A stretch of 64,000 nt of DNA from Cornus controversa (taxonomy: Eukaryota; Streptophyta; Magnoliopsida; Cornales; Cornaceae): the NCBI GenBank assembly GCA_026545225.1, contig CM048845.1, positions 27,370,001-27,434,000 on the forward strand, given 5' to 3'. The notes beneath the pieces were generated by a model that had not been told where the DNA came from, did no database searches, and worked only from the letters and a program-made list of their open reading frames with translations. Within the stretch, counting starts at the first letter, position 1, and each line of letters begins with the position of its first letter. Position numbers and translations under genes: made by a program. Of this stretch, positions 24,101 through 34,300 are shown one piece after another.

Positions 24101-24521
24101 TGTGTACGGATAAAATTAACACTCGGTCCAATGGACTGAACTGATGCCAAAAATGGACCAGGCCCATGTTAGCATAAGCCATTGTGTCAACAGATAGCCA
24201 AAAAGGCTGGGTCGTTAGTTATCAAGAGCCTAGTTGCCCCACCCTAAGGTTGTAAAGCCCAAATCAAAAGCAGACTTAGAACTCAAAAATAAATTCGAAT
24301 TCCTTAAGTGCAAAGTTAGCTGTCAACAAGGACATTCAATTCCTATAAGGATTTGAATTTATACGTGTATAAATATTGATGAAACTATCAATGAAAGGGA
24401 TCCCCTAATCCACCTCTTACAAGATCTTTTCTATTTCTCAAAAAGTATTATGTTCATGATTTTTGGGTGTGTGCATTGAGTTGTTTGGCGATTATTAGTT
24501 GACCAATTTTTTGAACCTACA
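24101..24521. repeat. Right terminal repeat
   Basis: Starts TGTGTACGGATAAAATTAAC directly after a purine tract and ends TTGAACCTACA. Its first 80 bp match the reverse complement of about 20861-20926, and the remaining 330 bp match the reverse complement of 17479-17818. Confidence 0.85.
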
Positions 24522-24759
24522 AATATGTAGATAGATGTCTATGCCGGCTTGTGGCATGTGGACTAAGTAGAAAGTGTTGTATTTATGTTTGAATTATGTT
24601 GGTGTATTTAGATTTCAAATGTTTGGAATCATGTGAAGTATGGGTGAGACATTTCAATGTGTTGCTTGATATAGTGTAGAGAGTGTATGTATATTATGGA
24701 TGATGAATTGGGATAAGAATGACAATTATAATCACTTGGTGGGTTTGTTATTGTGTCAT

Positions 24760-24975
24760 GTTGAGTGATTATGATGCATCGTAATCCCAATTATGATGCA
24801 TCATGATACAGTGATGCATTGTAAACCTAATAACGATGCATCATAATTGGTTGAGTATACCTTCAAAAATCTAGAGAATTGTTTCATAAAAAATTTAGAA
24901 GATTTCGCAGGTTATTACGCATCTTTAGTGATGCATTGTAAATACGATGCATTGTAACCAATATTACGTTACATC
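24760..24975. repeat. Clustered GATGCAT-type short repeats
   Basis: The word GATGCATCGTAA or close variants (GATGCATTGTAA, GATGCATCATAA) occurs about eight times in 200 bp, in both orientations. It lies in the right-hand part of the split Del LTR. Confidence 0.7.
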
Positions 24976-25756
24976 ATAATGTGTGGCTAGGTGGAACAAT
25001 TGAGATAAAATTAGATAATTTGGGATGTTATGGAACAAACTCATTGGGGTTATTTGGGTTTGTAATATACGTATATACGTACGTGTATGCAAGTTAAGCT
25101 CCCATGCTGATATACATGGATGGACATTCCATTGGGGTTTAATGGATAACGTCACCTCTGGTCCCACGTGTGGGGCCTATAATAGGTTTTTGAAGTTGAG
25201 ACATACGAAGATAAACGAGTGTAAATGATTAAGCTTTCGCATTGAGATTAGAGATGTGAAATGCATTAAAGTACAAATAGTGATGAATATAATTGATAAT
25301 TGATTTCACCGTTCACCCCCAATTCTTTTGCTCTTAACCAGGTATCAGAAATTGGGGTGTAACAACTTGGTATCAGAGCTCTAGTTCTGAATACCTATGG
25401 ACGACGTGAATGGTCATGTCACGTTTGAGCGTAGGAATGGAGGTTGTGATCCTATATTTTGGACTAAGTGCATATTACATGAAAATTCTTATGTGCTTAA
25501 TTATTGGTGTAACTTGCTTTCTATGAAGTTGTTTACCATGTTGTGTGTGCATTAAATGAATTGGACAAGCACATTCATGATTTGAATTTTTAAGTATCTT
25601 CTTGTCATCTATATAGACAGATGCCACCAAGAAGAGCTCGTGGAGGAGCGCCGACAGTAGTTCCCATTGATGGAGAACAATTCATGTACGACATGGTCAC
25701 TACCATGCAGAAAATTGCTAGGGAGACACAAAGGGAAACTCAAGAGGAGACAAAAA

Positions 25757-26480
25757 TTTCGTGACACCGGACAGAATAGTGATTATTCTGTAGGCTAGTG
25801 TCGACAGATAATTCACAGGGAAGAACACAAGAGAATCGCCCAAAACACAGAGAAAACCCTCTGGTATTCAATTCAATATTATCAAAATCAAAGTCATCTC
25901 AATATCAGCCCACAAGCCAGGCTATATAGCTAAAAAAAAGGTCATTATCGAAATTTTACCAAAAATAGCAAAATCCCAATAATCATGCCAAAAGAAAATA
26001 CGTAATAAAAGAAGTACTCTACTAAAAATCTGGCCTAAATCGGGTTCAGAATCACTTCTTAAACTACAAAATAAATATTACCATAAATGAAAAAAAATAA
26101 CTAAAAATAGAAATTTAAAAGGAAAAATAGTGGATTTTGACATCAAAAATGACATGCACTGAGCATAGTTAGGTGGGCACGACCTGCGCACCAAAGAGAG
26201 CTTTCCGAATTGTGGTCATAATAGCGATTTTGATGCCCATAGCCAAAGTTATGGCCAAAATACCGAAACGCACCCAAAACTGCCCCAATTAGAAAAAAGA
26301 TCTTGATTTCCTGCCATCTTTGCGCTGATCTGCCAAGTCATAGTAACTCAGCGCCATCAACGTGCTATCTAACAACTCAGCATCCTCTGACTCGAATCCT
26401 CCTGCATCACTTCGCCAATAGCAGCTCCTCTTTGTCGAATGATCACGACGTTGGGACATGTGAAGAAACATAACCCACCG
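25757..26480. other. Foreign segment inside Gypsy gag sequence
   Basis: The Del gag reading is interrupted here by about 720 bp of different composition. The left part is A-rich. The right part (26289-26471) holds a minus-strand 60-codon frame with CYWRSDAGGFESEDAELLD. I do not recognise the frame. No terminal repeats were found. It could be a transposon fragment or a captured exon. Confidence 0.45.
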
Positions 26481-27617
26481 TCACATTTGGAGGATATGAT
26501 CCTATTGTAGTGAAAAATTGGTTGGATGAAATGGTTATACTTCTTATCATACTTGAAATAGAAGAGGACCTAAGGGTGAAAGTGGCCACTTATTATCTTA
26601 AGGATGAGGCCAAACGTTGGTGGAAATTTTTAGAGAACTACCATGACATTGAGATAATGGATTGGGATATGTTCCAAGTGATCTTCTTTGAGAAGTACTT
26701 CCCAGTAACAGTGAAGGACAATATGAGGAGGGAATTCTTTAACTTGACTCGAGGCACAATGACCATGATGGAATACGAGACCAAGTTCACTTCTTTGGCA
26801 TGGTTTACACGAGAAATGATCCCAACGGAAGAAATGCAGATAAAATAGTTCATAAGAGGTCTCTGAACCTATATATGAAAAGAATATGCATAGTCGAGGA
26901 GCTCAACAATAACAATTAAAGAATAAGAGAAATAAAGAACCAATCAATGAGCATGGGATCCCTTTCGGACAATCATGCTAGGAAGAAGTAAAGGGATGGT
27001 GGGTCATTCTCATAAGGGCAACAAGCCTAATCGACACCATTTTTGGCTATACCTATTGGATCCTCATGATCTAAAGTGGTTTGCTTCAATTGTTAGAAGC
27101 CTGGGCATTATAGGTCTGAATGTACTCAAGGATAGGTTCCTTCAGTGGTAGATAAGAAGTGATTCCATTGTCAGTAAATGGGTCACATTAGTTAAAATTG
27201 CCCATGGAAGAAGGATACACAAGGTGGGGCTAGTTCTTAGCAGCGTCCTATGTAGCCTACTACTTATTAGTCAAGCCTTAGGGCATTACCACCACCACAG
27301 ATAGTGCCATCAGTTCAGAGTTTATGGGCACCGGCTAGAGGAGTCACATCTAGCAGTTCTAGTTAGCAATCAAGGCATCAAGGTGTGGGACAGTAGGGCT
27401 AAAGAGCTCAGGGCCATGCCTTCACTCTTGTTCTAATAAAGACCTCGGTGAGACTGTCAGTGGTCTGAGGTATATTCCTTGTATCTAGCTCATGGGCTAG
27501 GATTTTAGTGGACTCGAGTGCATCATATTCATTTATTTCATATGCATTTGCTTGTGCTTTGGGGTTAGAGGTGTCATCATTAGACTTGACTTTATCCATT
27601 AATACACCAGTTATGCT

Positions 27618-28250
27618 TTTTAGGGACACTCTTTTAAGGACAACCCAAAAAACCATCGCTAATACTCCTATTTTTAGGTACGGTGAACTTGGACCGTCAC
27701 TAATGGCTCTAGTTTTTTGGCACAGTTGTTTTGGACCGTCCCAAAAGTCTCTAACCGTCACTAATGACTCTAGTTTTTGGGTACAGTTATTTTGGACCGT
27801 CCCAAAAGGCTCTAAAAATTATAACGCGCCTACATAATTGTTTGGCGGGACTCAAATAGTAAACCAAAACACTTCTAATAATTTTTGAAACTTCTCATCT
27901 ATAATCACACTCACACACCAGATCTGTTCACCGAATTATTTCTCTTTGCCATCATCACCAGATCTCATCTCTAGAAGTTTCTTTACTAGCTCATTTTCAC
28001 CTCCGATCTAAACATTTTGTATCTCGATCATTACCAGATCAGTTCACCCAGGGATTCAACATCTTCAACACAAATCAGTTCTGGCAAAAGACGTATTATC
28101 TCTAGATGTTTCATTCAATGTTGGCTTCTCTTCTCTGAATCCACCAGCCCTGTGTCATTCAATGTTAGATTTCTTCACCAAATCCACAAGCTGAAGGTAC
28201 AACGATTCTTCTCTCAAAACTTTATCATTTAATCAGATTAAATGATGCTT
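27618..28250. mobile_element. CACTA-like end fragment
   Basis: Directly after the Gypsy protease-like stretch comes TTTTTAGGGACA-type sequence with repeated GGACCGTC / GACGGTCC-style words. Two 61 bp units are anchored at 27694 and 27755, each ending TTTTGGACCGTCCCAAAA. This is typical of CACTA subterminal repeats. It is followed by a CT-rich, ATG-poor leader (27880-28220) like the right end of the CACTA at 33881-41979. No CACTA terminus is visible, so the fragment is truncated. Confidence 0.5.
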
Positions 28251-29964
28251 TTTTTTTCAATTTTAGGGTTTTTATTCAGTTTTAGCAATTCAACCTTTTT
28301 TCTTACAATTTTAAGGGTCTTATTTAGGTTTAGCGAGGGATGTAATTCGTCAATTTTTATTTTATTCTTCATCCTGATGTTAGGATATTCTATCTCCTGT
28401 TTTAGAATTATGGTATTATAATTGTTTGTGTTATCTATTATGTCTAAAATTTGCCTTGATTGACTAGTTGAATACTGAATAATATGACCAAAAAAGTGCC
28501 AGCAACTCCAAATCATCTTTCCAGATCTCTTCATTCTACTCAAGATAACTTAGTTCCAATACAGTGTTACCTCATCTTAGTTTCATTACCTTTCATTTGT
28601 AATTATAACTCATATAATCTTCCAAAGTCTTATGTTGTACAAATTGTATGAAAAACGTAAAGTGAGTTTCCCAAATATGTGACAAGCGGATAATCTCACT
28701 TATTCTATTTAATATATAGTTTCTCCCCTTCATAAAGCTTCCTTGTGGTTCACATAACTTTTGAGCTAATGTGCATATTCTGTTGATTCATGACTTTAGA
28801 TTTTAATTTCTATATTAAATAATAAATATTTTAGAAAAAAGCTAGTGAAACATTTGCCTGTATAATTGAGCTTGTGTACGTCTAGTCAAATTAACTGGTT
28901 GGCATATATTGTTGGGTTACTGTTATTGTGTCTCCTGGCTAATTTTGAAGCTTGGTCAAAGAATTTGACATATAATCCTACTTTATCTACTTGATTGTTT
29001 TAATGTTTTCCATTTTATTTTTTGAGATTGTAGTCTTCTCACCTGAAATTGGATTTGAACACATCTGAAGTACTAAAAACATATCAGAATACTTTGAACC
29101 ACATCATATTTATTAATTGACAATGTTGTCACTTGTTCCCTCATGTCATGTGATTTTCTTCATACAAATTCTAAGAGAAAAAATAGGAGTTCAATAGTAA
29201 AAAGTTACTATTTTTAGAAGCTAAATGACTTCCATATGATATGACAAAGCCTTCGAGTGAGTGCAGGGTAGGTGTAGCCAATTCCAAGTAGGTGCAGCTA
29301 GCAATGGGAAGACGAAGACCATGCAGCTCATCCTGCACCATTCCTTATCCAGATAGTCATAGGTTTTTTTTTTTTCGTAATATGATAGTCATAGGTTTGT
29401 GTATTTGTATGAACACAGTATTTGCAATGAGCAAACAGAACAAATAACTTTGTACAGTTCTTTGCCTTGCCTCAGTTTTATTTTCTCATCTACTCTAAGT
29501 CGTACCTTCCCTTCCTCTCGAATTTTCATCCCATCAAAAAGTCAGTATGTGTCAGGTTTATTATATTGTGTTAGTTTTAAAACAAAAATCAGTTTCAGTT
29601 ATCAAAATTGTACATAGTTTTCTATTCTCTTTTTTTATTTCATAAAATAAATTGAACTTAGCTTCTTCATTTTCTTATGACTCAAATAAGAAAAATCTGA
29701 GAAATAAACTTTTATTTTCCTCTCTCTTTCTAACTTTTCTCAACGTCCACACCTTAAGCAAATAAATTTTGGCCATTGTTGTCTATATTGTTAGCATTAC
29801 GATCATTATCCCAATATAAAAATGGTTTGATGGCATTTGCAACTTTTCCCTGATTATAAAGATAGTGCAATCAAGTTCTCAAGGCTTGCTTTTACCTAAA
29901 GCTCAAGGGATAGGCTGGAACTTGCCTGGCGAAAAGGCTCGGGATTAGGGAAATTGAGACTAAG
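28251..29964. other. Non-coding stretch, no gene recognised
   Basis: T-rich, intron-like sequence without a recognisable frame, probably the continuation of the CACTA-like fragment. Short open frames are random. A GTAGGTGTAGCC / GTAGGTGCAGCT near-repeat lies at about 29270-29305. Confidence 0.5.
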
Positions 29965-31207
29965 TGTAGTAACCCTTGTGGACGGGTGTGAGTGGGCGGG
30001 TGCAAAGACAGACACTGGGCTGAGCTACCACACTGACAGGGTACAGGGTGCTCAATCCCACATCGCCTGGGTGTGGAAAAGGGGATGTGCTTATATGTAG
30101 TATGTTCTCTTCAAATGGTATGAGGCCTTTTGGGGTAAACCCAATAGCAAAACCGTGTGGGCTCAGGCCAAAGCGGACAATATCATACCATGTGTTGGAG
30201 CGGGGTATTACAGTTGGTATCAGAGCATTCCAGGTTCAAGTGTCCTCGGGTTTTAATGGTCTATCGTAGGGTATCTTCCGCTTTGTGTATTCTGATAAAT
30301 AGAATTCTAAACATAGAGTTCATAGTATTTTAATCTATCCTCAACGGTATTGATGTTTATCTATTTCCTCTACAGATGCCACCCCGTAGAAGGAGGAATG
30401 TGAATGATATTCTAGGTCAGGGTAATGCTCAGGGTGGAGATGCAGAGATTCCTCCTGACTTGGTAACCATTATAGCGCAGGCTGTAGCTGCCGGAGTGGC
30501 GACTGCTCTTCAGAATCAGCAGCCACCTCAGCAGCCACAGCAGATGGCACAGGTTCCATTACCTGTGGAGCAGCCCAACACTTGGGAGAGGGTACGTGAT
30601 TCCTTCACAAAAGGGAATCCGCCGGAGTTTTCAGGGTCTACGGAGGTCACCGAGGCGTATCAGTGGAGGAAAGATATTGAGCGCCATCTTCGTATGGTTA
30701 CATGCACTGAGGTACAGAAACAGATGCTAGCTACATTTAAGCTAGTGGGAAATGCATTGCAGTGGTGGGAGTCGGTGACTACACCGGAACAGCGGACCAT
30801 GTTCACTTATGCAGAGTTTCAGGTTCGCTTTGATGCTAAGTACTTCCCGTATGCAGTGAGGGCAGGCCCAAAGTGGACAATATCATACCATGTGTTGGAG
30901 CGGGGTATTACAGTTGGTATCAGAGCCTGAACCCAGCCGAAAGTAAGTGTGCCGACGAGGGCGTCGGGCCTCGTAGGGGGGTGGATTGTAGTAACCCTTG
31001 TGGACGGGTGTGAGTGGGCGGGTGCAAAGACAGACACTGGGCTGAGCTACCACACTGACAGGGTACAGGGTGCTCAATCCCACATCGCCTAGGTGTGGAA
31101 AAGGGGATGTGCTTATATGTAGTATGTTCTCTTCAAATGGTATGAGGCCTTTTGGGGTAAACCCAATAGCAAAACCGTGCGGGCTCAGGCCAAAGCGGAC
31201 AATATCA
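29965..31207 (+). mobile_element. TR-GAG-like miniature LTR element, mosaic
   Basis: Plus strand. The 5' LTR is 29965-30212 (248 bp, TGTAGTAACCC...GGGGTATTACA). A primer site for initiator tRNA-Met (TTGGTATCAGAGC) is at 30214-30226, with gag sequence from 30376. At about 30862 gag is joined to a second LTR tail (to 30912), followed by another primer site (30914-30926), a 74 bp TRIM-type core ending in a G-rich purine tract, and an LTR from 30987 that stops at 31207 without its last 40 bp. The two LTRs differ at about 2 of 220 positions, so the element is young, probably under a million years. The only coding domain is gag. Non-autonomous. Its family is that of the TRIM at 14955-15509. Confidence 0.85.
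30376..30862 (+). pseudogene. Gag domain of the miniature LTR element
   Basis: Open reading of about 160 codons from ATG 30376, starting MPPRRRRNVND. It has a Gln/Pro-rich linker and then the Gypsy-type retrotransposon gag domain (FSGSTEVTEAYQWRKDIERHL through ALQWWE to FDAKYFP). The domain ends where the sequence passes into LTR-derived sequence, and no zinc knuckle or protease follows. It belongs to a virus-like element and is treated as a fossil part. Confidence 0.85.
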
Positions 31208-33880
31208 GAATAGAGAAGTTATGATACATGTTTATATTTTAATTCCTACATAGTTTTAGAGAAGCCTTAACGCATCATATTCCATCCATTGCTGTTATTT
31301 GTCAAAACCAAATTGTTATGCCTATTATAAAATTTTATGCACTTTGCAAACATGTCTCTTCATTACCTCTTGAAACAGAGTCATCACAAAACAAAGGATA
31401 AAATTCAAGTAAAAGAGGTTGAAAGGAAGAAACAAGTCAAGGCCAAGGTACGCAATGAGATTACCTATTTCTTATTTCTTGGTTATCCATCTTTTTACCT
31501 AATAAGGTCAATTCAAATTTTCAGTGTTATTCATGCCCTTGAGGTTTGCCCTATAGAGTCCCCTATTGTGGGACATGGAGTAGATACTTTCCATGATATT
31601 AAGCACTAATATTTTTATTAGGGAGTCGTATCATTGTGTATATTTGTTGATACTGATATTTCTCAAATTTTGTTGATACATGTTTGATACTTCATAGGAG
31701 TATCATGGTTACATAGCAAGTAAAAATGATAGAATTTACTAATGGGTTGTTTGGATGCCTTATGCAAACTTAATTAGTCAACAGTGATTTACCAAGCATT
31801 TGGGGGAGTTGAATGAGTTCAATCTATTTTTGATCAAATTTAAATATTTTTATATGCATTTAATACAACAATTTTACCAAGCATTCGGGGGAGTTGAATG
31901 AGTTCAATCTGTTTTTGATTAGATTTAAATATTTTTATATGCATTTAATACAACAATTTGAATGTCTCAACTTATAATGGGCCATTGTTTGTTGCAATGG
32001 CAAAAGTTTGGATTGAAAGGTTTGAGTTTGAGAGTAGGGATAGGAACATTATAAAAAATAATGTCAAATGATTGGTCTATCACTTGTCTTCCCTCTCAGC
32101 AACCTTGTAGGTAGAACCAAGAAATGAATTTTTTTTTCATTTTTCAGTACTATGACATGTGATTAGAAACCATTATTGGATGGTTAGTGTTTGCAAAAAT
32201 AACTGGTTTTCTTTGCTGACTAATAAAGTAAGTTGAAATATGCTCAACTAGATTACAGTCACAAAAATCAGCTACTGACATATTCATATATTTCTAAAAG
32301 GCTATTGACAATAACTTTGAGTCATAAGGTTAAATATAAATCTGGGTAATCTTCACTAAAAATATGCTAAACACCAAAAATGTATTATACTCAAGCTATT
32401 TAAATGCATAGCAGAACTACTCATCAAGGATATATCAAAGACATATGCTACATAGGTTTGACAACCATATAACAACTTAGAATAAAGCTATGAAGAATGA
32501 TAAATTGAGATACCTTAAGCATAGCAATATTAGGCTTATATATGAAGTTAAAATAGTGAAACAAGAGTGCTCAAACCATAGAGAGGATCTGGTGTGCTTC
32601 ATTAACTTTGATAGCAGTTGTAAGCTTCATTTGTTACCTACAGCTGATGCCTGCAGAGTGAGGTTTTAAGGTTAAAATGTTGCTTCAGCCTCAGTTTAAG
32701 CTTGGTGACATCTTGGAATGATGAAGAATGATGTTCAAAAGTTTTTCACACCAATGTTAGCGTCATAAGTATGGAGAATTTGGATGACAGTAGCTTTGAG
32801 GGCTTGATAACAGCAGTTTTTGTTCTTTAGCATCAGTAGAGGTTTGGTAGGTGAAATTTAGATACAGCCTCAAATTTTGGAAGTTTGGACTTGGAATGAG
32901 CTTAAAATAGCATTTTTAACTTGCTCAAACCATTCATATAGCTCATAAGACCTTTTAATAGATTTCTCCATATCAGTAGGCCTTTGATGACAGTAGAAGC
33001 AAAAGTGCAGCCTGAGAATAGTTGCTTGCCTGCTGTTATGTTAATCTTCAAAAAGAGCCAATCATTGCTCTTTCTTAAAAAGGCATGGCTGCCCCTCATA
33101 GTATAGAACCTGTCCTTTTAAAAAGGAATATTCTCCAAAGGAGGTCACCAAAAAGTTAGGTTCTTATTATAGTTTTTGTTGGTTGGTTTTATAGACACTT
33201 GTTGGTAGAATGTGTTACAAGAAGTTCAAAATACTAAGTGGATTTGCACGTTAATTTGAGGCTTAAAGTAATGAGTTTTATTCAATGTAATTGCCCCATC
33301 AACGATGATGACTTTGTGCAAAGAATGAGGCATAAAACATAGTGAACTAATGTTGGGCAGCCAAACGCTCACCACTTGGATATTTCTAGGTCAAAATTAT
33401 CAATTGGTTTTTAGAGGCTGAACTTAATCCTCAAAGTTGCCCTTCAATCATAGTGGATTCCATCTTAGCAATTATTTTTTTAGAGGGATACTTAAAGTGG
33501 AACTCATAAGCAAATGGGGTAGCAATCAAATTATTTGTTTTGTCACGCATAATATGTTACAATAATGGTGTTTAGAAATTTTTAGTTAGTCTTTATTTGT
33601 TTTAAGGATCTTATGAAGCCTGTAAAAAGATTTTATTGGTGTAAAATAGGATAAGCTGTTAGTAATAACTAAAATTTAAGATAAATGTTTGAAAGAGCTT
33701 TAATATCTCTCTTATATTTGAGAGGCATTGAAGTACTTATTTGCATCTTCCTCTGTGATTATCTTCTCTCTCCTCTTCAAAGTTTACAGGAAATGAGAGG
33801 CTTGGGAAGTATGTTGCAACCATCTCTCTATCTCTCTTTTTTTCTTTTCTTTTTTCCTTTCTCATCATATATATATATAT
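31208..33880. other. Non-coding stretch between two elements
   Basis: No gene recognised. A lysine-rich reading near 31370-31450 ending in GT-AC-like splice context (KTKDKIQVKEVERKKQVKAK) could be a lost exon. The rest is T-rich or intron-like. Minus-strand frames near 32902-33099 resemble nothing I know. Confidence 0.45.
31789..31958. repeat. Tandem duplication, 85 bp unit x2
   Basis: Two adjacent copies of TTACCAAGCATT...TACAACAAT, starting 31789 and 31874, differing at about five positions. Confidence 0.9.
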
Positions 33881-34300
33881 CACTACAAGAAAGAAGGCCT
33901 TTTACAAGAGGCTAAAACGCCATGAAAAGTCATTTACGGCGCACAGAAGGCTCACGTCTATTACGGTCCCGTGAATACTCTAAATTTTTAATGGGAAAAA
34001 ATTAACCTAGTAGAAAAGTAAGATTTTCTCCCGTCAATATACGTTTTGTCTACATAATAAATTTATTTACGAGATGAAGATTCCCTCGTTAATATTTAAT
34101 TTACGTCATATACGGGCGCTCGTAAAAAAGTAAAATACATCCCGTCTAAAAGTTTGTTGTCTGCCTAATAAATTTATTAAGGAGGTGCATAATCCCTCGT
34201 AAATAATTCTTTTAGGGCATATCAGCCCCTCGTTAATACATCAAATGTCCTTTTATTAACGGGATTTTGTGCCCCCCGTTAATAAAATATAGTTTTTTTT
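33881..34300. repeat. Left CACTA terminus and subterminal repeats
   Basis: CACTACAAGAAA tip followed by repeated CGTAAATA / CCTCGTTAATA-type words in both orientations, ending at a T run near 34300. These are the expected transposase-binding arrays of CACTA elements. Confidence 0.8.

Larger units (their letters stand above)
17479..24521. mobile_element. Tat-like element with inverted terminal repeats
   Basis: The outer ends are TGTAGG (17479) and CCTACA (24521), and AATAT flanks both (17474-17478, 24522-24526). The right end repeat is 24101-24521. Its reverse complement matches 17479-17818 (about 85-90% by eye) and then about 20861-20926, the left repeat being split by a nested Gypsy piece. 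The two end repeats are therefore inverted, not direct. Inside the right repeat is a polypurine tract (24085-24100, GGGGGCAA) followed by TGTGTACGG, the style of Tat-lineage Gypsy LTRs (family knowledge). Minus-strand coding remnants (22207-24100) and a 33 bp satellite array (20960-21570) fit the known antisense frames and tandem repeats of that lineage. It is broken. Confidence 0.6.
15875..27617 (+). mobile_element. Del/Tekay-type Ty3/Gypsy element, broken and split
   Basis: A plus-strand fossil. Its 5' LTR is seen as 15875-17478 and, beyond a 7 kb insertion, 24522-25364, ending GGGGTGTAACA. The flanks of that insertion read as continuous LTR sequence. A primer site for initiator tRNA-Met (TGGTATCAGAGC) is at 25368-25379. 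Gag sequence follows (start MPPRRARGGAPTVVP near 25621; retrotransposon gag domain around 26481-26848), then a protease-like stretch near 27500-27617. RT, RNase H and integrase are not seen after that point. It is broken in many places. The start of the LTR is uncertain. No second LTR is visible, so no age is given. Confidence 0.65.

Noticed and set aside
32902-33099. A 65-codon minus-strand frame
   Set aside because: It has one weak hydrophobic stretch and no recognised motif. It is within the length expected by chance.
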